Below are positions 50,146 through 58,876 of a stretch of 64,000 nt of DNA, piece after piece; the stretch's first letter is position 1, and each line of letters opens with the position of its first letter. The translations under genes and the position numbers were made by a program. Source of the stretch: a bacterium. Lineage in GTDB: Bacteria; Vulcanimicrobiota; Xenobia; Xenobiales; JADMJV01. The DNA is taken from NCBI GenBank assembly GCA_018780265.1, contig JADMJV010000125.1, positions 29,841 to 93,840 of the forward strand, given 5' to 3'. The notes beneath the pieces were generated by a model. The model saw only the letters and a list, made by a program, of their open reading frames with translations, did no database searches and was not told the origin of the DNA.

Positions 50146-52941
50146 TCAGGGTTTCACCAGGCGCACCTTGGGCTTGGCCGGCGCTTTGGCCTCCCCCACC
50201 TTGGGTGCACTCGCTTTTTTGGCCGTAACCTTGGTGGAAGCGGCCTTCTTCTTGGGGGCCGCCTTCTTGGCTGCAGCGGCCTTCTTGGCCGGAGCCTCCA
50301 CCTTTTTGCTGGTAGCAGGCCTCTTGGCAGTGGCCTTCTTCTTGCCAGCGGCCGCTCCCCGTTTGGCGCCGCCTTCCTTGGCCTCTCGGGGGGGGAACTC
50401 AAAGGTGTGGCGCCCATTGGGCTGCATGGTGAGTTTGGCGGTGAATGGGCGGCCAAAACGCGAGATAAAGTCGGGGAGTTCGGGAGTTGACCCGGTGCTG
50501 AAGTAGGTCAGCGCCTCCTCGACCTGTATCTCCCTTTGACAGACCAGTTTGGGCAGGACAACCCCGATTTTCCGCTTGGGATGGTCTGCCACGCACTTGT
50601 TAAGGCAGCGAAAACTGGAGGCCGTCTCGAAAACGTTGCATCCGTCTGGCAGTAGCGGGCAAGGGCACAACGGGGCGGCATTGGGATCGATGGCGTCGCC
50701 GCCCGAACTCCCCTCGCCTCCTTCGGATACGGTTTCCAACTGGAACTCTTCATTAAACTTGAGGCGAGCCGCGTAACCACGACCGCTGCTGGTCAAGAAT
50801 CCCTCCAGAATGGCCGTCTGGCCGTCGCGAAGAAGTTCGCTCACGGTCACTCGGTCCAGGTAGCGACCGCTGCGCTCTTTCCAGACGATCAGACTGCAGG
50901 GCGAGTCCTTGCCGGTGTTGCGCTGGCAGGCATAAAAGCGCGACTGCTCAAAGACCTGGGCTTGCTGACACTTGGGGCATTTTCCCAACGCCGGTTCTTG
51001 CGAGTAGAGTTGCTCGTACGCGAAGGTCTTGGCTTTCTCCACAATGCGCTGCACGTCACCAAAAACTTCTTCCATGAACTGGGCGCGCTTGCGCTTGCCC
51101 ATCTCCACTTCTTGAAGATGCTTTTCCAGCTCACCGGTCAGGCGTGCTGAGGAAAGGCGGTCAATTTCGATGCGCTTGAGCAGGTCGATCAGGAGAATTC
51201 CTTTGGAGGTAGCTCTGAGAACTCTCTCGGCTCGACGCGAATATTGCTTGGAGATCAGGTTCTCGATAATTTCGGCTCGGGTAGCCGGCGTACCCAATCC
51301 TTTGCCCTTCATGGCCTCGGACAGAGTTTCATCGTCTTTCACTTGTTGTCCAGCGTGCTCCATCAGCGAGAGCAACCGGGCTTCGGTGATGCGGGCCGGC
51401 GGCTTGGTCTGTTCCGCTTCGGAGTGAACCTCTAAGGTGTTGACCGGCACGCCTTTGCTGCCGGCCGGCGCCTCCAGCGGCATCTCCACGCTGTCGCTGG
51501 AGCCTTGCAGCGAGCGCACCAGGGCGTCTTCGACCTCGGCACTCAACTGACCCAGAGCGGGCAGCTTGGTATCCTCACCCTCTTTGCCATACACCTCATA
51601 CCAGCCGGGGTCGTTGAGGTAGCGGGATCGGGTTCGGAAATTCTCTCCGTTGACGCGGGTAATGCGCTCCACTTCAATCCAGACGGCCGGTGGGTAGAAG
51701 GCGGCCAGAAAGCGCCGCATCACGAGATCGTATACGCGCTGGTCGTCTCCGCTCAACTCCGAACTCAGCATCGTTTCGGTGGGGATGATCGCGAAGTGGT
51801 CGCTGACCTTGCTATCGTCGAAGACTTTTTTCTGGTTTTGCAGACCGTTCTTGAGCAAATATTGGGCAGCCTGCTTGTAACTGTTGCCGTTACTCAGTTT
51901 GCCCAACACGGTCTGAACGTGATCGCGGTAGTCGGTGGGCAGGCACCTGGAATCGGTTCTGGGGTAGGTCAACAACTTATGCTGCTCATACAGGCGTTGA
52001 GCTGCCTGCAGTGTGCGTCGAGCCGAGAACCCGAATTTGCGATTGGCTTCGCGCTGCAGACTGGTCAAGTCGAAAAGGGCGGGAGCGCTCTCGCGACGAG
52101 GCTTGCGGGTTTCTTCGGCGCTGCCCGACTGACCCTGGACAGCCTTGAGGATGCGCTCCAACTCATCGGCCTCAAGAATCCAGTCGTCGCGACGGGGGGA
52201 ATCGGGGCTGGCTACAAACTTAGGATCAAACCAGGTGCCGGCATACTTGTGCGAGGGAGCCTTGAATTCGGCGAGAATGCGCCAGTAGGGCTCGGGTCGG
52301 TGGGTCAAAACCTCCAATTCGCGTTCGGCCAGCAGGGCCAAAGTGGGGGTTTGCACGCGGCCAGCCGACCAGGCCGTGGTTTCGGTGCGGGTCTTCATTC
52401 GTCGCGTAAGGGCTCGAGTGGCATTCATGCCGATCAGCCAGTCCGCCTCAGCACGGCAGAAGGCTGCATCTCCCAGACCGTCAAATTCGCTGCCTGGCCG
52501 CATTTGCCGAAATCCTTCGCGGATCGACTCTTGGGTCATAGACTGCAGCCACAGCCGCATGGCCGGCTTGGTGCATTGGAAATGCTGCATTAACTCCCGA
52601 AAAATCAGTTCGCCTTCGCGGCCGGCGTCGCAGGCGTTGATGACCTTGGTGACATCGGCCCGCCTGGCCAGTCGACCCAGTTGTCGAATGCGGTCGCTCT
52701 GGCCCTCTTTGGGTTTCCAGTCAAAAGTCTGCGGCAGGATCGGGAGATCTTCCAACAGCCAGCGCTTGTATTTGGGATCGATCTCTTCGGGTTCTTTGAG
52801 TTCAAGCAGATGACCCACTGCCCAGGAGACCACATAGTGATCGTTCTCGAGATGGCTCTCGTGATTTTCAAAACCGCCGAGGGCGGCGGCAATATCTCTG
52901 GCAACACTGGGCTTTTCGGCCACCACTAAGGCCTTGGACAC
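50146..52941 (-). CDS. topB: DNA topoisomerase III with lysine/alanine-rich tail
   Basis: 931 residues, type IA. TOPRIM domain starts KALVVAEKPSVARDIAAALG and has INACDAGREGELIFREL; catalytic Tyr near 325 in LLTYPRTDSRCLP; ATTRAEI-like PATRAEIIENL follows. Around 660-800 are Cys-containing repeats (GKCPKCQQAQV; CPCPLLPDGC; RCLNKC) of the topo C-terminal zinc type. The last 80 residues are a histone H1-like Lys/Ala/Pro tail (KKAAAAKKAAPKKKA) unlike ordinary TopB. Relaxes negative supercoils and decatenates. Start ATG 52941. Confidence 0.95.
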   Translation of the reverse strand: MSKALVVAEKPSVARDIAAALGGFENHESHLENDHYVVSWAVGHLLELKEPEEIDPKYKRWLLEDLPILPQTFDWKPKEGQSDRIRQLGRLARRADVTKVINACDAGREGELIFRELMQHFQCTKPAMRLWLQSMTQESIREGFRQMRPGSEFDGLGDAAFCRAEADWLIGMNATRALTRRMKTRTETTAWSAGRVQTPTLALLAERELEVLTHRPEPYWRILAEFKAPSHKYAGTWFDPKFVASPDSPRRDDWILEADELERILKAVQGQSGSAEETRKPRRESAPALFDLTSLQREANRKFGFSARRTLQAAQRLYEQHKLLTYPRTDSRCLPTDYRDHVQTVLGKLSNGNSYKQAAQYLLKNGLQNQKKVFDDSKVSDHFAIIPTETMLSSELSGDDQRVYDLVMRRFLAAFYPPAVWIEVERITRVNGENFRTRSRYLNDPGWYEVYGKEGEDTKLPALGQLSAEVEDALVRSLQGSSDSVEMPLEAPAGSKGVPVNTLEVHSEAEQTKPPARITEARLLSLMEHAGQQVKDDETLSEAMKGKGLGTPATRAEIIENLISKQYSRRAERVLRATSKGILLIDLLKRIEIDRLSSARLTGELEKHLQEVEMGKRKRAQFMEEVFGDVQRIVEKAKTFAYEQLYSQEPALGKCPKCQQAQVFEQSRFYACQRNTGKDSPCSLIVWKERSGRYLDRVTVSELLRDGQTAILEGFLTSSGRGYAARLKFNEEFQLETVSEGGEGSSGGDAIDPNAAPLCPCPLLPDGCNVFETASSFRCLNKCVADHPKRKIGVVLPKLVCQREIQVEEALTYFSTGSTPELPDFISRFGRPFTAKLTMQPNGRHTFEFPPREAKEGGAKRGAAAGKKKATAKRPATSKKVEAPAKKAAAAKKAAPKKKAASTKVTAKKASAPKVGEAKAPAKPKVRLVKP

Positions 52942-53109
52942 GGAACCTCCCGATTAGTTGGCTACCCGAGGCTTCGATGAAACCACAGAACGCTGGACGA
53001 TGGCGCTTATTTCAACCCCGTTGCCCAATCCCTGCTTGAGTTGGCACGAGGAATAGTTACGGGTTCTTGACGAACCATCGCCCATCAACTTTTGTAAGGG
53101 GTACTAACC

Positions 53110-54183
53110 GTGACACTGGCAGTGGAAAAAAACATTGATGTGGAGAAAATCCTGGGAGCGGACGCCGAAGGCCTGTTGAGCCACAAGTGCGCGACCATAC
53201 CAAGCAGCAGCCTGCACCTGCCTGGCCCCGATTTTGTAGACCGGGTGTGGTCGATCAGCGATCGCCCGGTGCAGGTTTTGCGCAGTTTGCAGACCCTTTT
53301 CGGGCACGGACGCCTGAAAAACACCGGATATCTGTCGATTCTACCCGTCGACCAGGGCATCGAGCACACGGCTGGAGCCTCTTTCGCGCCCAACCCGATG
53401 TATTTTGATCCCGAGAACATCGTCAAACTGGCCATCGAAGGTGGCTGCAACGCGGTAGCCTCGACTTATGGGGTGCTGGGCGCGGTGGCCCGCAAGTACG
53501 CTCACAAGATCCCTTTCCTGGTAAAACTCAATCACAACGAATTGATGACCTACCCCAACAGCTTTGACCAGGTTCTATTCGGCACTGTTCAGGAGGCCTG
53601 GAATATGGGCGCAGTGGCGGTGGGAGCGACCATCTACTACGGTTCCGAGCAGTCACGCGGCCAGATTGTGCAAATCGCCGAAGCCTTTGAACACGCCCAC
53701 GAACTGGGCATGGCCACGGTGCTTTGGTGCTATGCCCGCAACGATGCCTTCAAGAAAGACGGCAAGGACTATCACGTGGCCGCCGACATTACCGGCCAGG
53801 CCAATCATCTGGGCGTGACCATCCAGGCCGACATCATCAAGCAAAAGCAGCCGGAGAACAACGGCGGCTTTACGGCCGTCGGATTCGCCAAGAGCCACAA
53901 GAAGATGTACAGTGACCTGTGCAGCGACCACCCCATCGACCTGTGCCGCTACCAGGTGGCCAACTGCTACATGGGTCGGGCCGGCCTGATCAACTCGGGC
54001 GGTGAATCCAAAGGGGCCGACGACATGGCCCAGGCCGTGCGAACGGCCGTAATCAACAAACGGGCCGGGGGCACGGGACTGATTTCGGGCCGCAAGGCCT
54101 TCCAGCGCCCCATGCAGGAAGGCGTTGAGCTATTGCACGCCATTCAAGATGTCTATCTCGATTCCAGCGTAACCATCGCCTGA
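53110..54183 (+). CDS. class I fructose-bisphosphate aldolase, archaeal/DhnA type
   Basis: 357 residues, Schiff-base aldolase of the DhnA/FbaB family. Signatures: SILPVDQGIEHTAGASF, ENIVKLAIEGGCNAVASTYG, PFLVKLNHNE, GAVAVGATIYYGS and the closing GGTGLISGRKAFQRP phosphate loop. No metal-binding class II motifs. Cleaves fructose 1,6-bisphosphate to the triose phosphates. GTG 53110 with a GGGGT SD-like site; followed by a bidirectional terminator. Confidence 0.93.
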   Translation: MTLAVEKNIDVEKILGADAEGLLSHKCATIPSSSLHLPGPDFVDRVWSISDRPVQVLRSLQTLFGHGRLKNTGYLSILPVDQGIEHTAGASFAPNPMYFDPENIVKLAIEGGCNAVASTYGVLGAVARKYAHKIPFLVKLNHNELMTYPNSFDQVLFGTVQEAWNMGAVAVGATIYYGSEQSRGQIVQIAEAFEHAHELGMATVLWCYARNDAFKKDGKDYHVAADITGQANHLGVTIQADIIKQKQPENNGGFTAVGFAKSHKKMYSDLCSDHPIDLCRYQVANCYMGRAGLINSGGESKGADDMAQAVRTAVINKRAGGTGLISGRKAFQRPMQEGVELLHAIQDVYLDSSVTIA

Positions 54184-54197
54184 ACGACTGACGGCAC

Positions 54198-54238
54198 AAA
54201 AAAAAGGCTCCGTCCCCCAGAGGGAGGAGCCTTTTTTT
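54198..54238. terminator. bidirectional intrinsic terminator
   Basis: GGCTCC ... GGAGCC stem with inner TCCC/GGGA pairing, flanked by eight A on the left and seven T on the right, so it can stop transcription from both the aldolase and the small minus-strand gene. Confidence 0.92.
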
Positions 54239-54256
54239 ATGGAGGTTGCGGGCCTA

Positions 54257-54490
54257 TCAGAAGATGAGGCTGAGGGCGGCGCCAACGCCAGCGGCGGCCA
54301 AAGGACCTCCACCGATGCTATTGCAGAGGGTGACCGCGCCCTTGACGGCACCCATGACGCTGCCGCCAGAGAAATAGTTACAGACCAGGCCACTGAGGGC
54401 TCCACCGGCGACCCGGGTGAGCCCCGAGAAATGACCGGTTTTTTGGGGGTCCGGCTGGTTGGGCTGATTGCCCTCGCCCTGAAGACTCAC
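54257..54490 (-). CDS. Gly-rich small protein, possibly frameshifted at its 5' end
   Basis: As written, 77 residues from GTG 54490. A polar Gln/Asn/Pro-rich N-terminus (EGNQPNQPDPQKTG) is followed by a Gly/Ala-rich, bacteriocin-like hydrophobic part (VAGGALSGLVCNYFSGG; LAAAGVGAALSLIF) with two Cys. The same frame stays open upstream to 54572 with matching composition (PIHPNLQSGHQQPSVQTNN). A good ATG at 54575 preceded by AGGAG is out of frame by one base at AAAA. Either a homopolymer slip or error, or the short form is real. Confidence 0.55.
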   Translation of the reverse strand: MSLQGEGNQPNQPDPQKTGHFSGLTRVAGGALSGLVCNYFSGGSVMGAVKGAVTLCNSIGGGPLAAAGVGAALSLIF

Positions 54491-54705
54491 CTTGTCCTGG
54501 GGAACGTTATTCGTTTGAACGGAAGGCTGCTGGTGGCCAGATTGAAGGTTGGGGTGGATTGGATTGGATTTTCATGGTTCGTCATCTCCTGGAATGATTC
54601 TCTCTGTAGCCAGAATCACGGTAGACAGCTTTGAGCGGGATATGAGCGAAGTGTTGACAGTCAGCCAGGGGAAGGTAATCGAGCCGGTGCCGCCAAGGCA
54701 GACCC

Positions 54706-55368
54706 ATGCTGCGCTTTCTCAACATTTGCAAGACTTACAGCGAGGGCCAGCAAACACGAAGTGTGTTGCACAATGCCAGCCTGGAGTTGGCAAGCGGCAG
54801 TTTCAGCGCACTGCTGGGACGCAGCGGCTCGGGCAAGTCTACCCTGCTCAATCTGGCCGCTGGCCTGGACCGCGCCGATCAGGGTGAGGTGTGGTGCGAC
54901 GAGGTCGAATTGACCCGACTCAGCGATCACCAACTGGCCCTCTTCCGGCGCAAACATCTGGGCTTTGTATTTCAGTTTTTCCACCTGTTCCCCACCCTGA
55001 ACGTGGAGGAAAATCTGCTCCTGATCCTGGAGTTGGCCGGCCAGGCCGGAGGCGATGTGCAGTCGATACTGCGCCGAGTTGGACTGTGGGACAGGCGCCG
55101 CAGCTACCCGGACAAGCTCTCCGGCGGCGAGCAGCAGCGGGTGGCCGTGGCTCGCGCCCTGGTGCACGGTCCCAAACTCGTACTGGCCGACGAACCGACC
55201 GGCAACCTGGATCAGGAGAACGGTCAGATGGTTTTACAACTGCTCAAAGAGATGAGCCAGGAGCGCCAGGCTACCTTGCTGGTGGCCACTCACAGCAGTG
55301 AAGTCGCCGAGGCGGCCGATCAGGTGCTGCGCATCCGCCAGGGGGGTCTCGTGGTGGAGTGCTCGTGA
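54706..55368 (+). CDS. ABC transporter ATP-binding protein without adjacent permease
   Basis: 220 residues, MacB/LolD subfamily: Walker A GRSGSGKSTL, signature LSGGEQQRVAVARALV, Walker B LVLADEPTGNLD, H-loop THSS. ATPases of this kind normally precede an FtsX-type permease. Here the next gene starts in the stop codon (GTGA) and encodes a soluble AttH/CrtC-like protein, so the permease has been lost or lies elsewhere. ATG 54706 starts at the usual LRFLNICKTY. Confidence 0.92.
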   Translation: MLRFLNICKTYSEGQQTRSVLHNASLELASGSFSALLGRSGSGKSTLLNLAAGLDRADQGEVWCDEVELTRLSDHQLALFRRKHLGFVFQFFHLFPTLNVEENLLLILELAGQAGGDVQSILRRVGLWDRRRSYPDKLSGGEQQRVAVARALVHGPKLVLADEPTGNLDQENGQMVLQLLKEMSQERQATLLVATHSSEVAEAADQVLRIRQGGLVVECS

Positions 55369-56564
55369 AGGCCTGGATTTCACTGGCTGCCTCGTTGGCG
55401 TTTTTGGGGCTGGCCCCGCTGGCAGCCAATCTCTATCAGCAGCGATGGAGGGTTGGGCCAGCAGTCCCTCAAGGAATCAGTGTGTCAGAACTGCTGGAGG
55501 GAGAGGTGGGCAAGGGGTTCGCCCAACCAACTCCAGGACTCACCTTCCGCTTCCCCCAAGAGCATGGCCCCCACCTGGACTACCGCACGGAATGGTGGTA
55601 TTTCACCGGCAATCTGGCCGGCGACGGGCAAGATTTTGGTTACGAGTTGACTCTTTTCAGGCAGGCTTTGCTCAACCCGCTGGAGATGCTGATCCCCCGC
55701 ACATCGAAGTGGGCAAGTTCCCAGGCCATGTTGGGGCATTTCGCCATCAGCGACCTGAGCGCGGGCAAGTTTTATCATGCTCAACGGCTCAGCCGTTCGG
55801 CTCTGGGGTTGGCCGGCAGCCAGCCACCTTCGCCCGGCCAAGACCTGGCCTGGGTGGAGGACTGGCATATCGGAATGGGACGAGAAGGTGCCTTTGAGTT
55901 GAGCGCACGGGACGGAGGGCAGGCGGTCCGGTTGTCGCTGTCCAGCCTCAAGCAGCCGGTTATGCAGGGCCAGAAGGGTTACAGTCGTAAGGCTGACCAG
56001 CCAGGTCAGGCCTCCAACTACTATTCGTTGACCCGCCTGCAGACCACGGGCACTCTGGTCACGAACGGCCAACTGCACTCGGTAAGCGGCCTGAGCTGGA
56101 TGGATCGAGAGTGGAGCACCCGTCCTCTGGGTGATGAACTGTCTGGCTGGGACTGGTTTGCTTTGCAGACGTCCGATGGACAAGAGTTGATGTTTTATCA
56201 GTTGCGTGACAGGCAGGGCCAGGCTACCTCTTGGAGTGCCGGCACCTGGGTGGACGCCCGGCAGACCGAGACCCCCCTGGAGGCAGACCAGATGAAAATC
56301 GAGGTTACCGATTGGTGGGCCAGCCCTCTGGATGGTACCCGCTACCCGGCCGGTTGGCGCTTGAAAGTGGCCCTCAATGGGGCCGACCTGCGTGTGACTC
56401 CCCGCCTGGCCAATCAAGAACTGACCGGTCTGGGGCGCTATTGGGAGGGCGCGGTCAGCTTTGCCGGCCGGGATGGCCAGGGTCACACCCTTACCGGCAC
56501 GGGCTACGTAGAACTGGTAGGCTATGCAGCCGACGGCCTGCCCCAGTCGAGTCGAGGGCGCTAA
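55365..56564 (+). CDS. AttH/CrtC-like lipocalin-fold protein
   Basis: 399 residues. N-terminal hydrophobic segment (AWISLAASLAFLGLAPLAANL) is a signal or anchor; the rest matches AttH/carotenoid 1,2-hydratase-like (CrtC) proteins: TEWWYFTGNLAGDGQDFGYELTLFR, SSQAMLGHFAISDL, WHIGMGREG, the SGLSWMDREWSTRPL core and GYVELVGYA end. AttH proteins are usually encoded with a MacB-like ABC system and a permease. The actual substrate is unknown; carotenoid hydratase activity is not implied, since no carotenoid genes are nearby. GTG 55365 is coupled to the ATPase gene. Confidence 0.9.
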   Translation: MKAWISLAASLAFLGLAPLAANLYQQRWRVGPAVPQGISVSELLEGEVGKGFAQPTPGLTFRFPQEHGPHLDYRTEWWYFTGNLAGDGQDFGYELTLFRQALLNPLEMLIPRTSKWASSQAMLGHFAISDLSAGKFYHAQRLSRSALGLAGSQPPSPGQDLAWVEDWHIGMGREGAFELSARDGGQAVRLSLSSLKQPVMQGQKGYSRKADQPGQASNYYSLTRLQTTGTLVTNGQLHSVSGLSWMDREWSTRPLGDELSGWDWFALQTSDGQELMFYQLRDRQGQATSWSAGTWVDARQTETPLEADQMKIEVTDWWASPLDGTRYPAGWRLKVALNGADLRVTPRLANQELTGLGRYWEGAVSFAGRDGQGHTLTGTGYVELVGYAADGLPQSSRGR

Positions 56565-56602
56565 CAAAAAAACGACCCCTGCTAAGGGAGTCGTTCTTTA
56601 AC
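56564..56602. terminator. bidirectional intrinsic terminator
   Basis: AACGAC-CCCT-GCT-AAGGG-A-GTCGTT with seven A on the left (a T-run for the minus-strand tRNA-Arg) and TTT on the right. Confidence 0.85.
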
Positions 56603-56626
56603 CAGTCTGCTGACTGGCGGGCCTTC

Positions 56627-56702
56627 TGGCGTTCCCGGACGGACTCGAACCGCCAACCTCCTGGTCCGTAGCCAGGCGCTCTATCCATTAAGCTACGGGA
56701 AC
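56627..56702 (-). tRNA. tRNA-Arg (anticodon ACG)
   Basis: 76 bases with encoded CCA. Acceptor GTTCCCG / CGGGAAC, G73, anticodon loop CTACGGA (ACG, read as ICG after A-to-I editing), T-arm GGTTCGAGTCC. Confidence 0.96.
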
Positions 56703-56712
56703 ATCTGCCCAG

Positions 56713-56741
56713 GGTTTACCACATCCGTGAACGGGTGTCAA
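56713..56741 (-). promoter_or_regulatory. sigma70-type promoter of tRNA-Arg
   Basis: Minus strand: TTGACA (56736-56741), 17-bp spacer, TAAACC (56713-56718), about 10 bases before the mature 5' end. Confidence 0.7.
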
Positions 56742-56774
56742 GGTTATCCTGCATTCATCCAGAAGGTAATTTTG

Positions 56775-57401
56775 ATGAGCGACGATGAGGTCAAGGAGGC
56801 CCTGGCCGATGAGTCCCGACTGCGACAGAGGCGCTGGTTGCGCGTCTTGCTGTTGGTTTCGCTGGCCATCTTGCTGGTCGTGCTGGGGTCGGAGTTTCCT
56901 GAGTACAAAGAACCCAGTCGTCACCCTCAAGTGGCCACAGTCGGTCCCGATGATCAGTTGATCGCGCCTGGTGAGAGGGTGGGATTTATACGACTGGGGC
57001 TGCATATCGCCGCGGTCGAGGAACGATTGGGACGGGGTCGGGCCAAGCCCACCCAGACGGCCGTGCTCTACCGCTTCGACACCGCCGGCCTGTTCTGCGC
57101 GGTCCAGCGCGGCCAGGTTTCCTCGGTGCTGGTCAGCAACCCGATTTACAAGACCCACGCGGGCTTGAGCGTAGGCAGTGACGCCGATCTGGTGGTGCGC
57201 GAATTGGGGGACGAGTACGAGTATGAGCCGCTGGAGAAAAATGCTCCTCCGGCCTCCCCCACGCCAGGTCCTGGACTGGCCCCAAACGGTACCGGGATGG
57301 TCTATGGCTACACCCTTCACTATTGGCGTGAGGGAATTCATGTCAATCTGGTCCACGATAAGGTCGAGACGGTCTTAATCATGGCGCCCACCAACAATTG
57401 A
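56775..57401 (+). CDS. single-pass membrane protein of unknown function
   Basis: 208 residues. A charged start (DDEVKEALADESRLRQRRW), one helix at 23-40 (VLLLVSLAILLVVLGS), then an extracytoplasmic domain that looks like the repeats of integrase-free PEGA- or DUF4367-like sensors (GFIRLGLHIAAVEERLGRG; AVLYRFDTAGLFCAV), reminiscent of SmpA/OmlA-like 'LGMSxxxVxxxLG' folds. Family not claimed. ATG 56775 has AGAAGG 8 bases ahead; the stop overlaps the next start (TTGA). Confidence 0.75.
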   Translation: MSDDEVKEALADESRLRQRRWLRVLLLVSLAILLVVLGSEFPEYKEPSRHPQVATVGPDDQLIAPGERVGFIRLGLHIAAVEERLGRGRAKPTQTAVLYRFDTAGLFCAVQRGQVSSVLVSNPIYKTHAGLSVGSDADLVVRELGDEYEYEPLEKNAPPASPTPGPGLAPNGTGMVYGYTLHYWREGIHVNLVHDKVETVLIMAPTNN

Positions 57402-58333
57402 TCTTTGACCCTCTGATCCGCAATCCTCACGTGCAGACCTTACTCGGATCCGCATTGAGGGCTCTACAGCGCCCCCTGCGCGGCCGCTTCAGCCCTATTA
57501 ACACCCCAGACGGGGACGAACTGCCCGCCTTCTGGTCGGGCCGACCCGGCCCGCTATTACTGGTGGTGGTGCACGGCGTTGGGGGCAATCACGAGGCCCG
57601 AGAGGGCGTAAGCTTGGGGCGTCACTGGGTGTGGAGCAACCTGGGCTCAGTCTTGTTGATCAGTCTACGGGGGGCTTATCGGACGCCCCTCCACCCGCTA
57701 CTCTACCACGCCGGTTGCAGTGACGAACTGGACGCGATCTACTCGTGGGCTCACAACCAGGTGGTCGGGAATCAACGTATCGTGTTGGTTGGCTACTCGC
57801 TTGGGGCCAATATCGTGGTCAAATGGTTGGCAGAAACTCGTCATTGCTTGTCGCGACTGGCGGGTGCCGTGAGCGTTTCAAATCCGTGGGATCTGCGGGC
57901 CTGCTGCGAACATCTGGAGCAGTCATGGATGGGCCGTTGCTACCGAACAGTGATGGTGAGAACCTTGAAGCAGCGGGGTTCGGGACTGGCTCGCAAATAC
58001 CCCAACCTGCTCTGTGCCGACCAGATTGCCCGCAGTCGCACCTTTCGAGACTACGACAGCACCGTGACTGCTCCACTGCACGGCTTTGCCGACGTGGAAG
58101 ACTACTACCGTCGGTGCAGTTCGGCCCAGTTCTTAGCAGGCGCCCAGGCCGAGCTGATCTGCCTGGACGCACTGGACGACCCCTTTGTGCCCCGCGACTC
58201 GTTGCCCCACCGTGCCCCGCCCGGGGTGACCTTTGTGCGACCCCCCCACGGCGGACACCTGGGGTTTGTGGGGCAAAGAGGGCAACTGTGGATGGAGCAC
58301 TTTATCTGCTGGCAGGCCGGCAACTGGATCTGA
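57398..58333 (+). CDS. YheT/ABHD-type alpha/beta hydrolase
   Basis: 311 residues. YheT family signatures: NPHVQTLLGSALR, VVVHGVGGNHEA, the nucleophile Ser in GYSLGANIVVKWL, FRDYDSTVTAPLHGFADVEDYYRRCSS, the Asp in LDDPFVP and the His in GGHLGFV. Bacterial and eukaryotic relatives hydrolyse lipids or esters; the natural substrate is unknown. TTG start overlapping the previous stop, so the two genes are coupled. Confidence 0.92.
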   Translation: MIFDPLIRNPHVQTLLGSALRALQRPLRGRFSPINTPDGDELPAFWSGRPGPLLLVVVHGVGGNHEAREGVSLGRHWVWSNLGSVLLISLRGAYRTPLHPLLYHAGCSDELDAIYSWAHNQVVGNQRIVLVGYSLGANIVVKWLAETRHCLSRLAGAVSVSNPWDLRACCEHLEQSWMGRCYRTVMVRTLKQRGSGLARKYPNLLCADQIARSRTFRDYDSTVTAPLHGFADVEDYYRRCSSAQFLAGAQAELICLDALDDPFVPRDSLPHRAPPGVTFVRPPHGGHLGFVGQRGQLWMEHFICWQAGNWI

Positions 58334-58340
58334 GGATGGC

Positions 58341-58817
58341 TTAACGGTGTCGGCGTGGTTGGTCCAATATGGTCACGGTCACATGGCGGTAGCCCCATTG
58401 ATAGCACTGTCCTAGCGAAGGAAACCAGACGTCGATCTTGTTGCCTACGATGGCTCCGCCAGTATCGCGAGCGGTGGCGTAGCCATAGCCGGAAACGTAG
58501 AGGCGCGTACCCAGCGGAATGACGCGAGGGTCGACTGCCACCGTGCCGGGACCCACATAGGTACCACTCGCCGTGTAGCCTCGCAGGCAGTAGGCCGTGG
58601 AGCCCACCGTGATGCGTCGACCTGCAGGGACCGCTTCCGAGGGTACGCGCATACCCAGACGCCCGCTACGGGCCCCCAGAGCCGGACGATGATGCGGCGG
58701 AGCGTGGGCCGCCGGTGAAAGACTGACTTCAGACTGGTGTAGTTCGGGTTCGGCCACAGCGGCGCCCCCCAAAAGTAGCCCAAGTGTGAGCGTGACAAGA
58801 AATTTGCAATGGCGCAA
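58341..58817 (-). CDS. secreted 3D-domain protein (RlpA/MltA-like barrel)
   Basis: 158 residues. Signal peptide 1-22 (LVTLTLGLLLGGAAVA), a Pro/His-rich linker, and a C-terminal 3D domain with the three conserved Asp: VAVDPRVIPLGTRLYV, ARDTGGAI and KIDVWF. This double-psi beta-barrel occurs in lytic transglycosylases and Rpf/Stc-type cell-wall proteins. Start TTG 58817 is uncertain, with AAAGGA 10 bases upstream. Convergent with the YheT gene, 7 bases apart. Confidence 0.85.
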   Translation of the reverse strand: MRHCKFLVTLTLGLLLGGAAVAEPELHQSEVSLSPAAHAPPHHRPALGARSGRLGMRVPSEAVPAGRRITVGSTAYCLRGYTASGTYVGPGTVAVDPRVIPLGTRLYVSGYGYATARDTGGAIVGNKIDVWFPSLGQCYQWGYRHVTVTILDQPRRHR

Positions 58818-58876
58818 GGCTCGCGGTTCCTTTCCAGTGTTCCGCGGGTCCGCAACCCAAAAGTCGAACTTAAGAG

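Noticed and set aside
51505..52593. 362-codon plus-strand frame opposite topB
   Set aside because: Antisense shadow of a gene with clear TOPRIM and Tyr motifs.
55485..56567. 360-codon minus-strand frame opposite the AttH-like gene
   Set aside because: The plus strand has the AttH/CrtC signatures and coupled start; the minus frame has no recognisable protein.
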